Assembly (NCBI GenBank): GCA_934271085.1
Contig: CAKQQU010000001.1
Coordinates: 1-64,000, forward strand
Source of the DNA: an uncultured Bacillota bacterium
GTDB lineage: Bacteria > Bacillota > Dehalobacteriia > UBA4068
DNA: 64,000 nt
Direction of reading: 5' to 3'
This document shows, in pieces, positions 45,315 to 54,751 of this stretch. The notes beneath the pieces are model-generated. The model did not search any database. It worked only from the letters and a program-made list of their open reading frames with translations, and was not told where the DNA came from. Positions within the stretch are counted from its first letter, which is position 1. Every line of letters begins with the position of its first letter. A program made the translations under genes and the position numbers.

Positions 45315-47969
45315 TTATTGGTTTCTGCCGCAGCAGTTTTTGTATTTTTTGCCACTGCCGCAGGGGCAGGGATCATTACGGCCCACTTTTTCCGCAGCGG
45401 TTTTGCGCACCGGCTGCTTTTTGGCAGGCGGGCCGCCGTGACTGGAGGTAATGTTCTGTCTTTCCTGAGGACGCTCCACCAGCTCGGCTATCATGCACAT
45501 TCTGGTGACTTCCAACTGAATATCCTTGATCAGGGATTCGAACATGGCAAATGCTTCCTGCTTATAGGCGATCAGCGGATTGACCTGGCCGTAGGCCCGT
45601 AATCCTATGCCCTGACGAAGCTGATCCATAGCGTCGAGATGATCCATCCAGTTACGATCCACTACCTGCAGGACCACAGCATGCTCCAGAATGTTCAGTT
45701 TGTCTGCGCCCATATCTTCTGCCCTTTGGGCATAATAGGCATGAGCCCTTTCCCTGAACAGCTCGGTTACCTCATCCCTGGTAATAGCTTTAAGTTCATC
45801 CTCGCTGGGCATACCCACCGGCAGATAAGCGGCCATATCCTGCAGCAGGGCAGGAAGATCCCATTCTTCGGGATACTGGCTTACCCCGGAATAACGGCCT
45901 ACAATCTCTTCCATGGCGGCGTCCATCATGGCCAGTACGCTTTCGTGAATGTCATCTTCGAAGAGGGCTTTACGCCGCTCGGAGTAGATCAGCTCTCGCT
46001 GGGCATTCATTACGTCGTCGTAATCCAGAACAGTTTTACGGGCATCAAAGTTGCGCTCTTCCACCCGCTTCTGGGCTGTTTCGATACTACGGCTGACCAA
46101 AGCGGAATTGATGGGCATGGAATCGTCCATACCTATTCTGTCCATGATATGGCTAAGATTATCTCCGCCAAACCGCTTCATCAAATCATCTTCCATGGAA
46201 AGATAAAAGCGGGTGCTGCCAGGATCGCCCTGACGGCCTGCACGGCCCCGCAGCTGATTATCGATACGCCGGGATTCGTGGCGCTCTGTACCAATGATAT
46301 GCAGGCCGCCCAACTCTACTACCCGGTCATGCTCCTGCTGGGTGCTGGTCTTGTATTCCTCTATCAGCGCCAGGCGTTCCTGGTCGTCATATTCCTTGCC
46401 CTTGAGCTTATCCTCGGCTATTTTGACCATAGCCAGCGCCTCGCCGTTGCCGCCCAACACGATATCAGTACCGCGGCCTGCCATATTGGTGGATATGGTG
46501 ACAGCTCCTTCCCGGCCGGCTTGGGCGATTATGGCTGCTTCTTTTTCGTGATACTTGGCATTCAGCACCTGATGGGGTATGCCCCGGCGGCTGAGCATTT
46601 TGCTTAGCTGCTCGGATTTTTCGATGCTGATGGTGCCTACCAGTACCGGACGGCCCTTGGCGTGTTCTTCTGCCAGCTCGTCAAGAAGGGCATTGAATTT
46701 TCCCTGCTCTGTGTGGTAGACTATGTCCGGATTATCTATTCTGGCCATAGGCTTGTTGGTGGGTATGACTACCACATCAAAATGATATATCTTGCGGAAT
46801 TCTTCTTCTTCGGTACTGGCGGTACCGGTCATACCGGCCAGTTTTTCGTACATACGGAAATAGTTCTGGAAGGTGATGGTGGCCAGAGTCTGGTTTTCCC
46901 GCTCTATCTTCACATGTTCTTTGGCTTCAATGGCCTGATGCAGACCATCGCTGTAACGCCGGCCGAACATCAGGCGGCCGGTGAATTCGTCAACGATGAT
47001 GACCTGGCCGTCCTTGACCACATAATCCTTATCCCGCTTGAAGATGAACTGGGCTTTAAGCGCTTGATTGATGTAATGGGAAAGCTCGGTATTTTTGGGA
47101 TCGTACAGGTTTTCGATGCCCAGCGCCTGCTCCACCTTTGCCACGCCTTCTTCGGTAAGGGCGCATTGGCGGGTCTTCAGATCGATGGTAAAATCGCCGT
47201 GACATTCTTCATCATCCGGATCCACTTTTTCTTTGAGCCGGGGTACGATAGTAGCTGCCTTGGCATACATATCAGAGCTTTTGGCCGAGGGGCCGGAAAT
47301 GATAAGCGGAGTCCGGGCTTCATCGATAAGGATGCTGTCTACTTCGTCCACGATGGCATAGTAAAGGGGGCGCTGCACCATGTTTTCTTTGCGAAAGCAC
47401 ATATTGTCCCGCAGATAGTCAAAGCCAAACTCATTATTGGTGCCATAGGTGATATCAGCCGCATAGGCCTGTTTTTTGGCTGCAGGCTCCATGCCGTGAA
47501 TGACCAGGCCGACTGTAAGCCCCAAAAATTTATATATCCTGCCCATCCATTCACTGTCGCGGCTGGCCAAATAATCATTGACGGTAATAACATGTACGCC
47601 TTTGCCGAACAGGGCATGAAGATAAGCAGGGCAGGTGGCTACCAGAGTTTTACCTTCACCGGTCTTCATCTCCGCGATACGGCCGTCGGCCAGCACCATG
47701 CCGCCGATAAGCTGTACGTCAAAGTGGCGCATCCCCAGTACCCTGCGGCTGGCTTCCCGCACAACTGCAAAAGCCTCTACCAGCAGATCCTGGGGCTTCA
47801 GCTCCGGATCAGCGGCAATGCGCTGCCTGAATTCGGCAGTTTTGGCCTGCAGCTCTTCATCGGAAAGAGCAGCTATGGAAGGCTCCAGAGCATTTATCTG
47901 CTCCACTATTTTACTGTATTTTTTGATATCTTTGGCATTGTCATCAAAGAGGTTGCTGAAAAAGCCCAT
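45315..47969 (-). CDS. secA: Preprotein translocase ATPase SecA
   Basis: 884 residues. The motor that drives proteins through SecYEG. Visible are the N-terminal [20 protein letters not shown], Walker A region [24 protein letters not shown]-like box [60 protein letters not shown] and [17 protein letters not shown]. The C-terminus keeps the zinc-binding SecB/ribosome motif [19 protein letters not shown]. Length and order are normal for SecA1; I see no second SecA. GGAGG precedes the ATG, and a promoter lies at 48032-48059. It heads the operon with prfB, transketolase and rdgB. Confidence 0.97.
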   Translation of the reverse strand: MGFFSNLFDDNAKDIKKYSKIVEQINALEPSIAALSDEELQAKTAEFRQRIAADPELKPQDLLVEAFAVVREASRRVLGMRHFDVQLIGGMVLADGRIAEMKTGEGKTLVATCPAYLHALFGKGVHVITVNDYLASRDSEWMGRIYKFLGLTVGLVIHGMEPAAKKQAYAADITYGTNNEFGFDYLRDNMCFRKENMVQRPLYYAIVDEVDSILIDEARTPLIISGPSAKSSDMYAKAATIVPRLKEKVDPDDEECHGDFTIDLKTRQCALTEEGVAKVEQALGIENLYDPKNTELSHYINQALKAQFIFKRDKDYVVKDGQVIIVDEFTGRLMFGRRYSDGLHQAIEAKEHVKIERENQTLATITFQNYFRMYEKLAGMTGTASTEEEEFRKIYHFDVVVIPTNKPMARIDNPDIVYHTEQGKFNALLDELAEEHAKGRPVLVGTISIEKSEQLSKMLSRRGIPHQVLNAKYHEKEAAIIAQAGREGAVTISTNMAGRGTDIVLGGNGEALAMVKIAEDKLKGKEYDDQERLALIEEYKTSTQQEHDRVVELGGLHIIGTERHESRRIDNQLRGRAGRQGDPGSTRFYLSMEDDLMKRFGGDNLSHIMDRIGMDDSMPINSALVSRSIETAQKRVEERNFDARKTVLDYDDVMNAQRELIYSERRKALFEDDIHESVLAMMDAAMEEIVGRYSGVSQYPEEWDLPALLQDMAAYLPVGMPSEDELKAITRDEVTELFRERAHAYYAQRAEDMGADKLNILEHAVVLQVVDRNWMDHLDAMDQLRQGIGLRAYGQVNPLIAYKQEAFAMFESLIKDIQLEVTRMCMIAELVERPQERQNITSSHGGPPAKKQPVRKTAAEKVGRNDPCPCGSGKKYKNCCGRNQ

Positions 47970-48031
47970 ATATTTCCTCCATAATATGTTTATATGTATT
48001 TTTACTTTATGACAATCGGACTTATCAATTA

Positions 48032-48059
48032 ATTATACCATCCCCGGGACTAAAGTCAA
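48032..48059 (-). promoter_or_regulatory. Predicted sigma-A promoter of the secA operon
   Basis: On the minus strand TTGACT and TATAAT are 16 bases apart, about 60 bases before the secA ATG. Confidence 0.68.
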
Positions 48060-48125
48060 ATAGCTGCCAGGTGATGAAATGCTGATTTATTGGCGAAATG
48101 TGATGTAAGCTGATATTATATATAA

Positions 48126-48160
48126 AAAGACCGCCGGGAGTTTCCTGCGGTCTTTCATTT
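48126..48160 (-). terminator. Rho-independent terminator of the amino-acid ABC operon
   Basis: 9-bp stem AAAGACCGC/GCGGTCTTT with a 12-base loop; the minus strand has TTTTTATATA after the stem. It lies downstream of the ATPase gene. Confidence 0.8.
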
Positions 48161-48198
48161 CTTTCAATATGAAGCAGTATCGGTATCCTGTCTTTGGA

Positions 48199-48972
48199 TC
48201 AGAGCATTTTGTCCAGAAAAGCTTTGACCCGGGGATGTGCCTGATTGTCAAAAAACTCTTTTGGCGGACAGTTGACTACGATATTCTTGCCGTCGATGAA
48301 GATGACCCGATCCGCTATTTCCCGGGCAAAGGCCATCTCATGGGTAACTACCACCATGGTCATATGCTCTTCGGCCAGCTTAAGAATAACTTCCAGCACC
48401 TCGCCCACCAGTTCCGGGTCAAGGGCGGAGGTAGGTTCGTCAAAAAGCATCACATCAGGCCCCATAGCCAGTGCGCGGGCAATGGCTACCCGTTGTTTTT
48501 GGCCGCCGGACAGCTTGGAGGGATAAGCATCGGCCTTATCTGCCAGACCTACTCTGGCCAGCTGGGACATGGCTATTTCTCTGGCTTCCGGCTTTTTTAG
48601 TTTTTTTACGGTGAGCAGGGCTTCCATTACATTACCCACGGCTGTGCGGTGGGGAAAGAGATTAAAGTTCTGAAAGACCATGCCGGTCTTGCCCAGCACC
48701 CTTTTGATATCAGCCTTGTCTGCCAGAGGATACTCCGGCATACCTTTGGATTCGATAGTTATGCCTTCGATACGGATAGCGCCCTGATCGATCTTTTCCA
48801 GCTTGTTGATACAGCGCAGCAGGGTGCTTTTGCCTGATCCGGAAGGGCCTATGACCGAGATGACCTCACCCTTATATACATCCAGATTAACTCCATCCAG
48901 CACCTGCACATCACCGAAGGATTTATGGATATTCAGCATCTGTATCATTGGTGTATTGTTGACATTATTCAT
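48199..48972 (-). CDS. Polar amino-acid ABC transporter, ATP-binding protein (GlnQ/HisP type)
   Basis: 257 residues. ATPase of a polar-amino-acid importer. Walker [16 protein letters not shown] (about 38-52), signature [19 protein letters not shown], Walker [16 protein letters not shown] and the switch His in [16 protein letters not shown]. The sequence is typical of the glutamine/histidine/cystine group. It is the last of four genes on the minus strand: binding protein, two permeases, ATPase. GAGGT precedes the ATG. Substrate specificity rests on the binding protein and cannot be fixed here. Confidence 0.93.
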   Translation of the reverse strand: MNNVNNTPMIQMLNIHKSFGDVQVLDGVNLDVYKGEVISVIGPSGSGKSTLLRCINKLEKIDQGAIRIEGITIESKGMPEYPLADKADIKRVLGKTGMVFQNFNLFPHRTAVGNVMEALLTVKKLKKPEAREIAMSQLARVGLADKADAYPSKLSGGQKQRVAIARALAMGPDVMLFDEPTSALDPELVGEVLEVILKLAEEHMTMVVVTHEMAFAREIADRVIFIDGKNIVVNCPPKEFFDNQAHPRVKAFLDKML

Positions 48973-48994
48973 GTGTTTACCTCGTTAAGGTTGC

Positions 48995-49645
48995 TTATGC
49001 GCGGGCTTTGGCCCTTTTTTCCAGTCTGGAGAAGATGAACACCAGAATGGAGGCAAAAAGCAGGTAGAAGAAGAGAGCTATTACAAAAGCGTCTGCTCGG
49101 GCGCTTTTGATGGCCAGATTTTTTGCTGCCCGCAGCAGGTCAAATTTGGCTATAGCCGTGACAAGAGATGTATCTTTAAACAGAATGATAGCCTCTGAAC
49201 AGGTGGGAGGCAGCACTTTGCGTATGGTTTGGGGTATCACTACCCGCAGCATGGTCTGCCGAAAATTCATACCCAAAGCCTGACAGGCTTCATACTGGCC
49301 TTTTTCAATGCTGATAAGTCCGCCCCGCACTACTTCTGTTTCATAGGCGGTAGCGGAAAGAATGAATATGGTAAAAATTACGGTATCCGGTTCCAGTATT
49401 ATCCCCAGCTCCGGCAATCCGTAATAAGCCAGGCAAAGCTGGAGCAGCATGGGGGAACCCCTGAATACCCAGGTGTAAAAATTAAGTATAGCTTTAGCCC
49501 AGCGGGGGCCAAAGGTTTTGATGATGGCAAAGATGATGGAAAGAGGAAAGCCCACCACCGCCACTATGCAGAAAAGTTTAACCGAGAAAGCCAGACCGTT
49601 TAAAAGGTAGGGCACGGAATCGATCGCATAGGTCAAAAAATCCAC
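48995..49645 (-). CDS. Polar amino-acid ABC transporter, permease (HisM/HisQ type)
   Basis: 216 residues starting at GTG (49645) with GGAGG before it; 15 bases after the other permease. About five membrane helices and the EAA loop that contacts the ATPase (EACQALGMNFRQTMLRVVIPQ, with the conserved G and P). VFRGSPMLLQLCLAYYGLP is the typical HisM N-terminal motif. With the next permease it probably forms a heterodimeric channel; both carry a complete EAA loop. Confidence 0.9.
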   Translation of the reverse strand: MDFLTYAIDSVPYLLNGLAFSVKLFCIVAVVGFPLSIIFAIIKTFGPRWAKAILNFYTWVFRGSPMLLQLCLAYYGLPELGIILEPDTVIFTIFILSATAYETEVVRGGLISIEKGQYEACQALGMNFRQTMLRVVIPQTIRKVLPPTCSEAIILFKDTSLVTAIAKFDLLRAAKNLAIKSARADAFVIALFFYLLFASILVFIFSRLEKRAKARA

Positions 49646-49660
49646 GGCATGTCCTCCTTT

Positions 49661-50302
49661 TTAATCGTAGGCTGTGAAGCGCTTTTCCAGGCGGCCGAAA
49701 AGATATACCATCAGGCTGGTGAGCCCCAGATAAATTATAAAAACTATCAGATAGGCTGTGAGCATATGATCCCTGCTGACTATCTGGTTGGCTACCCGCA
49801 CCATATCCTGCATGCCTATAACACAGATAAGCGCTGTATCCTTAATAAGGTTGATGGCTTCCGAGCAGGCGGGGGGAAGAGCTATGCGGATGGATTGGGG
49901 CAGGATTATCCGGAGCATTGTTTTGTGGTAGGGAATGCCCAGGGCTTTGCAGGCCTCATACTGGCCCTTATCTACGGATTCAATGGCGGCGCGCATGATC
50001 TCGGTGATATACGCAGCCATATTGAGGGTAAATACGCCTACAACTGCCCAGTATACAGGGATCTGTATGCCCATGAGGGGAAATCCGAATTTTGCAATGA
50101 AAAGCTGCAGCAGCAAAGGGGTCCCGCGCCATCCCCAGGTATAGATATTAAGAAGCCAGCGAAGCGGCTTTGGTCCCATAACTTTGCAGACAGCAAAAAA
50201 AATACCCAAGGGCAACACGGGCAAAATGGCTAGAAAATACATTTTAAGAGTATTAACCATGCCTACCCATATCTGAGGCATGATAGAGATAGCATAATCC
50301 AT
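49661..50302 (-). CDS. Polar amino-acid ABC transporter, permease (HisM/HisQ type)
   Basis: 213 residues, paralogue of the following permease. Motifs are GWRGTPLLLQLFIAKFGFPL and the EAA loop EACKALGIPYHKTMLRIILPQ. About five membrane helices. The ribosome site is weak (AGGGA at a wide distance), and a 13-bp hairpin lies between this gene and the binding-protein gene, both of which should lower its expression relative to the binding protein. Confidence 0.9.
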   Translation of the reverse strand: MDYAISIMPQIWVGMVNTLKMYFLAILPVLPLGIFFAVCKVMGPKPLRWLLNIYTWGWRGTPLLLQLFIAKFGFPLMGIQIPVYWAVVGVFTLNMAAYITEIMRAAIESVDKGQYEACKALGIPYHKTMLRIILPQSIRIALPPACSEAINLIKDTALICVIGMQDMVRVANQIVSRDHMLTAYLIVFIIYLGLTSLMVYLFGRLEKRFTAYD

Positions 50303-50357
50303 ATGAAAATCCCTGAAAGTTGTGCTCCCGGCTTTTTATAAACCGAAAAAATCAGTT

Positions 50358-50395
50358 AATTCTGCGCCGGCCTGAAAAAAGACCGGCGCAGAATT
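50358..50395 (-). promoter_or_regulatory. Intercistronic hairpin after the binding-protein gene
   Basis: Perfect 13-bp inverted repeat (AATTCTGCGCCGG and complement) with a 12-base loop, between the binding protein and first permease genes. There is no long T tract after it on the minus strand, so it probably works as a partial terminator or an RNA stabiliser that keeps the binding protein more abundant. Confidence 0.75.
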
Positions 50396-50430
50396 ACATT
50401 TGAACGTAAGAGATATTTTCCTTATAGGTT

Positions 50431-51279
50431 TTAAAGCAATATATCCTCACCGAACCATTTTTCGCTGATCTCAGCAGCCTTGCCGCTTTCTTTCAGAGCT
50501 TTAATGGCTTCGTTGAGCTTATCGGTGAAGGTGTCGTCTGCCTGGCGGACGCCGATGGCATAGAGCTCTTCGCCAAAGTTTTCTTCCAGAGCTTTATAGG
50601 CGGTGGGGTTTTTAACATTGAAATCGCCGTAGAAAACGATGCTGTCAATAACAACTGCGTCAACCCGGTCATTGTCCAGATCCATCATAGCGTTGACGAA
50701 GGTATCATATTCTTTCAGTTCGCCAAAAGAATCCATAACTTCCGGTTCGGTTTCCAGAGCGCTAATGCTGGAGCTGGCCATCTGGGTGCCTACGATTTTG
50801 CCTGCCAGATCAGCCTTGGTGTTGATATCGCTGTCGGCTTTGGTAACGATGATCTGGGTGCTGGCTACGTAAGGATCGGTGAAATCCATGACTTTGGCCC
50901 GGTCTTCGGTGATGGAAAGGCCGTTCCAGATGCAGTCTATCTCATTGGTGTTCAGGCTCATTTCCACAGTGGACCAGTCAACAGGCTGGAGTTTTACTTC
51001 GATGCCGTAATACTCGGCTACAGCACTGGCCAGATCGATATCAAAACCGACTATCTCATTGTTTTCATCACGGAAGCCCATGGGCGGGAAAGCGTCATCC
51101 AGACCAAGGATGAAATAACCTTTTGCTACGATATCATCCCAGGAAGTGTCAGCGGCGGTATTGCCTTCTTCGTTATTGCCGGTCTCGCCGTTATCTGCAG
51201 AATCCTCAGCGCCGCATCCGGTAGCTACCAGTGCAAAGGCCATAAGCATGATAGCCAATAATAACCATATCTTTTTCAT
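50431..51279 (-). CDS. Polar amino-acid ABC transporter, substrate-binding lipoprotein
   Basis: 282 residues. Signal peptide with lipobox (ALVATGCGAED), then a bilobed family 3 solute-binding fold: YFILGLDDAFPPMGFRDEN, IVGFDIDLASAVAEYYGIE, CIWNGLSITEDRAKVMDFTD, IVGTQMASSSISALE and AVVIDSIVFYGDF. The conserved acidic residue and R in TEDR bind the amino-acid backbone. GGAGGG precedes the ATG. It heads the four-gene transporter operon with a near-consensus promoter. The side-chain pocket cannot be read well enough to name the amino acid. Confidence 0.93.
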   Translation of the reverse strand: MKKIWLLLAIMLMAFALVATGCGAEDSADNGETGNNEEGNTAADTSWDDIVAKGYFILGLDDAFPPMGFRDENNEIVGFDIDLASAVAEYYGIEVKLQPVDWSTVEMSLNTNEIDCIWNGLSITEDRAKVMDFTDPYVASTQIIVTKADSDINTKADLAGKIVGTQMASSSISALETEPEVMDSFGELKEYDTFVNAMMDLDNDRVDAVVIDSIVFYGDFNVKNPTAYKALEENFGEELYAIGVRQADDTFTDKLNEAIKALKESGKAAEISEKWFGEDILL

Positions 51280-51352
51280 TTTCTTTTATCCCTCCGAATA
51301 GTGTTTTGCGGATCAAAGGGCATAAAATCCTTTTGATCAATATCTCTGATAA

Positions 51353-51381
51353 ATTATATCTCTAATGTACTAAAAAGTCAA
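51353..51381 (-). promoter_or_regulatory. Strong predicted sigma-A promoter of the amino-acid ABC operon
   Basis: On the minus strand TTGACT and TATAAT are 17 bases apart. The leader then contains an imperfect dyad GATCAAAAGG ... CCTTTGATC (51311-51339), a possible operator or RNA hairpin. Confidence 0.75.
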
Positions 51382-51620
51382 GGATTTTGAGGCCATTGTA
51401 TTTTTTGGCGAAAAAAGGAAAAATTTGTCGGAAGATGCAGCTAAAACAGTTCATTTTTTGTCATTTATGGGTATAAATAATGGGGGTTCCTGAAAAAATA
51501 ATAATGATTTGCTTAAAAATCATTTTTCCTGCATCTGAAAAAATAAAGTCATATTCAGGATAACCTAAAGCAAAATTAATAAAGGTTGATCTGTGCGAAC
51601 CTTGATTTGGAGGATATTTT
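51382..51620. other. AT-rich divergent intergenic region
   Basis: Between the ABC operon promoter and the LysM/M23 gene. It holds two weak dyads: AATGATTT/AAATCATT (51503-51524) and AAGGTT/AACCTT (51582-51603), the latter ending five bases before the AGGAGG-like site of the peptidase gene. No reading frame or known riboswitch fold is recognisable. Confidence 0.45.
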
Positions 51621-52436
51621 ATGAAAAAATTTTTTACTGTTTTATTTCTAAGCGGATTTATTTTCTTTACGGCTGCAGGTACAGCCTGGGCGGACAGCGG
51701 TTACTATATTTCCTCCGGCGGAGAAAGTATCGGCAAGGTGGCTGATTTATTGGGCGTGGATCATAAATTGTTGTCTTTGATTAATGATCTGGACGAAAAC
51801 CAGCTTTTGCCAGCCGGCAAACTGCTGCGTTTGCCCCAATCGCCCTGCCTGAAAATTACAGTAGCTTCAGGCGATACTCTGGATTCTCTGGCAAAAGGTT
51901 ATGATATCAGCGTTGACCGTCTGGCTTCCTGCAATGGGCTGCGTCTCTCTGACCGTCTTTATCCGGGGCAGCAACTGCTGGTGCCTTTGGATGATGAAGA
52001 GGCTGTCTGCGCCTTTGAACCGGTAGAAGAACCGGAGCGTGCAGTGCATACGGCCTTTATGCTGGATGATTATTTGTGGCCTGCCATAGGAGCTATCAGC
52101 TCGCCTTACGGAGAGCGTTGGGGTACTTTTCACTGGGGATTGGATATCGCTGTGGATGAGGGCACCCCGGTACTGGCCGCTGCCAGCGGTTGGGTAGAGG
52201 AGGCTGGCTGGAAGAACGATGCTTACGGTTATGCGGTAATGCTGGATCACAGCAACGGCAGGGAGACCCTTTACGGACATGCCTCAAAAGTAGCTGTGCA
52301 GCCCGGGGAATGGGTGGAGGCCGGGCAGGTGATTGCCTATTCCGGCAGTACAGGCAACAGCACAGGCCCCCATGTGCATTTTGAAATAAGGCTGGATGGC
52401 AGCTGTGTTGATCCTCTGCAGTATTTACCGGAATAA
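51621..52436 (+). CDS. LysM-M23 peptidoglycan endopeptidase
   Basis: 271 residues with TTGGAGG before the ATG. Signal peptide (about 1-24, cleavage after AWA), two LysM-type wall-binding units (about 30-70, GGESIGKVADLLGVDHKL; and 76-120, VASGDTLDSLAKGYDISVDR), then a complete M23 domain (about 150-271). Zinc ligands are visible in FHWGLDIAVDEG (H, D) and TGPHVHFEIR (HxH). It should cut peptidoglycan cross-links, unlike the dead LytM protein at 4630-5277. Sporulation, growth or separation roles are all possible. Confidence 0.92.
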   Translation: MKKFFTVLFLSGFIFFTAAGTAWADSGYYISSGGESIGKVADLLGVDHKLLSLINDLDENQLLPAGKLLRLPQSPCLKITVASGDTLDSLAKGYDISVDRLASCNGLRLSDRLYPGQQLLVPLDDEEAVCAFEPVEEPERAVHTAFMLDDYLWPAIGAISSPYGERWGTFHWGLDIAVDEGTPVLAAASGWVEEAGWKNDAYGYAVMLDHSNGRETLYGHASKVAVQPGEWVEAGQVIAYSGSTGNSTGPHVHFEIRLDGSCVDPLQYLPE

Positions 52437-52506
52437 AACGGGCAATAATAATTAAGCGGGGCAGTATCCCCGCACAAAAATAAATGTAAAATCAAGGAGG
52501 TAGAAC

Positions 52507-53379
52507 ATGAACAAGCCGGCAATTTGGCAAAAAGTTACACTGGTTGCTATGCTTATAGCCGCTTTTGCATTATTTGCTGCATGCGGCAATAACGGCACCA
52601 ATGGAAACGATGTGAATGGGGACGATAATGATAATCAGGTAGCAGGCGCAAGCCAGAAAATGGAATATGGCTATATTCTGGAAGTAAATCCCCAGGCAAA
52701 GACCATTCTGGTAGAAAGTTTCCGCATGGTTCCCCAAGTGGATCAGGCTGCTTTGGAGCGGGAAGGGCTTACCGCCGACAGTGAAGGGTTTTATAATGGG
52801 TATTATTTGATCACAGGCGGTTCCCGTATGCTTTATCCTTTGGCAGACAGCGTAGATCTGAAGCTCAGCGATCTGGATTACAGTACCAATAGTTATTATC
52901 TGGACAGATACGGTATGCGAAATTCTGCCGAATGGCTGGAATCCCAGGGAGGGCAGGAAGCTGCCGCCAGCGGCATGGGCGATAATTCTCCCTCGGCTGC
53001 TGCCGACGGAGTCAATGACCTGACGGAACAGAATGATACTTTTGGCGCAGGCAAAGATACTTTGAATGACACAAATACCGCTGCTGGTAACAATAACGTT
53101 AAAAATAATGACGCTGCCAACAGCGTCAATAAAGGCAACAATGCTCTTGATAACAATAATCTTAATAACAATAATACAGCAAATAATGGGCTGACCAGTG
53201 ATCTCACTGATAACCGGGCCGGGAATAATAATACCAATGATACCTGGCGTGCTTATAGCGGCAATGATATTACTTATCTGAATATCCGTATCGGCGCTTA
53301 TCAGCATATACCTTTCTGCATTTATCTGGAAAACGGTAAGGTGGTCCGTATCGTAGAGATGGATACCATTTACCGCTGA
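52507..53379 (+). CDS. Asn-rich lipoprotein of unknown function
   Basis: 290 residues. AAGGAGG precedes the ATG. Signal peptide with lipobox (ALFAACGNNG). A folded N-terminal part (about 40-145: YGYILEVNPQAKTILVESFR, ending with YYLDRYGMRN) is followed by a low-complexity stretch (about 155-250) rich in Asn, Asp and Ala with runs like NNNLNNNNTANNG, and a final folded strand segment (about 255-290: YLNIRIGAYQHIPFCIYLEN). I do not recognise a family. The gene lies after the M23 gene by 70 bases and its last ten bases overlap the end of the convergent dgt gene. Confidence 0.75.
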   Translation: MNKPAIWQKVTLVAMLIAAFALFAACGNNGTNGNDVNGDDNDNQVAGASQKMEYGYILEVNPQAKTILVESFRMVPQVDQAALEREGLTADSEGFYNGYYLITGGSRMLYPLADSVDLKLSDLDYSTNSYYLDRYGMRNSAEWLESQGGQEAAASGMGDNSPSAAADGVNDLTEQNDTFGAGKDTLNDTNTAAGNNNVKNNDAANSVNKGNNALDNNNLNNNNTANNGLTSDLTDNRAGNNNTNDTWRAYSGNDITYLNIRIGAYQHIPFCIYLENGKVVRIVEMDTIYR

Positions 53380-54338
53380 TCCAGATATTTACGGGCTTCC
53401 TCCAGAGCAAAGCTGTCTGTCATACCGGCGATATAATCGCAGACAGCTCTTTCCCTGGAAAAGCAGTGAAATTCCTGTGGCAGAAGCTCGAAATGGGAAA
53501 GATAGTAGCTGTAAAGGCCAAAAATCAGTTCTTTAAGCTTGTCCTCCTGTTCCAGCATATCTGGACGGAAATAGACGTTTTGGAACATGAATTCCCGCAA
53601 TTCCTGCATGGCAGCAGCTACCGCATCAGACATTTTGATCTCCGGTATGCCGCTGCTTTGACGGATAATATCAGTAACCATGGTATTGATGCGCTGGGCA
53701 TGGGTCTCTCCCAGGACTTGCCGTATTCGCCGGGGCAGTTTGTCATTGCTTAAATAGCCGCTGCTGATGGCGTCATCAATATCATGATTAAGGTATGCGA
53801 TACGGTCGCAGTAGCGGATCAGCATACCTTCCAGAGTAAAGGGCAGTTCCTCGCCGCTGTGATGAAGTATGCCGTCGCGTACCTCGTGGGTGAGGTTCAG
53901 CCCTTTTCCTGCTTTTTCCAGAATATCTATTTGCCGCAGGCTCTGGCGGCAGTGGTTGAAGCTGGGATCAAGCTTGTTCAGAGCCCGCTCTCCAATATGG
54001 CCGAAGGGCGTGTGGCCCAGATCATGTCCCAGGGCAATGGCCTCTGTAAGATCTTCATTCAGGCGTAAAGCCCTGGCAAGAGTGCGGGATATCTGGGCGA
54101 CCTCCAGGGTATGGGTAAGCCGTGTGCGTACATGATCCCCCTGGGGATTGATGAAAACCTGGGTTTTGTGTTTGAGCCTGCGGAATGATTTGGAGTGGAT
54201 GATGCGATCCCTGTCCCGTTGCCATACCGTTCGGATAGGGCATTCTTCTTCCGGTTGGGGGCGGCCTTTGCTTTCATAGCTGTGGGAAGCATAGGGCGCC
54301 AGATATATTTTTTCTATTTTCTGCCAGTCTTTTCGCAT
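53370..54338 (-). CDS. dgt: Deoxyguanosinetriphosphate triphosphohydrolase-like HD protein
   Basis: 322 residues from the ATG at 54338. An HD-domain dNTPase of the short dGTPase type, removing triphosphate from dNTPs. Motifs are RDRDRIIHSKSFRRLKHKTQ, THTLEVAQISRTLARALRL (first His), and HDLGHTPFGHIGERALN (HD pair), with YCDRIAYLNHDIDDAISSG (closing Asp). A frame from 54404 has no ribosome site, while the ATG shares its A with the stop of the upstream HTH gene (TGATG), which implies coupled translation. No dnaG or rpoD neighbours, unlike many Firmicutes. The C-terminus overlaps the Asn-rich lipoprotein gene tail-to-tail by ten bases. Confidence 0.9.
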   Translation of the reverse strand: MRKDWQKIEKIYLAPYASHSYESKGRPQPEEECPIRTVWQRDRDRIIHSKSFRRLKHKTQVFINPQGDHVRTRLTHTLEVAQISRTLARALRLNEDLTEAIALGHDLGHTPFGHIGERALNKLDPSFNHCRQSLRQIDILEKAGKGLNLTHEVRDGILHHSGEELPFTLEGMLIRYCDRIAYLNHDIDDAISSGYLSNDKLPRRIRQVLGETHAQRINTMVTDIIRQSSGIPEIKMSDAVAAAMQELREFMFQNVYFRPDMLEQEDKLKELIFGLYSYYLSHFELLPQEFHCFSRERAVCDYIAGMTDSFALEEARKYLDQR

Positions 54339-54679
54339 CAGATCTTTGCCTTTTCCAGATATTTTTCCAGTTCCTCCACAGGAATGATAAAACGCCTCCC
54401 GCATTTACATGCAGGCAGGTTGCCTTTTTTGATCTCCTCTATGATGAAAGCATAGGAAAGAGGCAGGATGTTCATCAATTCCTTGATGGTGTAGCCTTTG
54501 ACTGCGGCCAGTTTACGGCGGCAGGCAGCATAGTTTTCGGCGTCGGCCGCTGCTATAAAGTATTTACGACCTACTTTATAGGCAGGAATATTGCCATTAT
54601 CTATATCCCTTTTTACCGTGGCATAGGCGGTATGGGTCATCTCCGCCGTTTCTTTAAGGGTGAGATACCTGTTTTCCAT
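54338..54679 (-). CDS. Tandem excisionase/MerR-type helix-turn-helix protein
   Basis: 113 residues from the second ATG (54679), which sits six bases after GGAGGT. It holds two helix-turn-helix units of the excisionase/MerR type: residues 5-46 (YLTLKETAEMTHTAYATVKR, then GNIPAYKVGRKYFI) and 62-105 (YTIKELMNILPLSYAFIIEE, then GNLPACKCGRRFIIP). Each ends in the typical G-x-IPA-x-KxGR wing. The gene is translationally coupled to dgt, with which it shares one base. Role unknown; it may regulate the dgt unit or act elsewhere. No phage genes are near, so a true excisionase role is unlikely. Confidence 0.82.
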   Translation of the reverse strand: MENRYLTLKETAEMTHTAYATVKRDIDNGNIPAYKVGRKYFIAAADAENYAACRRKLAAVKGYTIKELMNILPLSYAFIIEEIKKGNLPACKCGRRFIIPVEELEKYLEKAKI

Positions 54680-54751
54680 GGGCATACCTCCAGCTGCTTT
54701 CTACATTAAAGGTATGCGGGAAATGTCGGGTTAATGAATGATAGCAAGGAA

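Noticed and set aside
46662..47984. 440-codon plus-strand frame over secA
   Set aside because: Antisense shadow of secA with no ribosome site.
54338..54685. Phage excisionase or integrative element
   Set aside because: No integrase, attachment repeats, or other mobile genes nearby; the gene is coupled to dgt.
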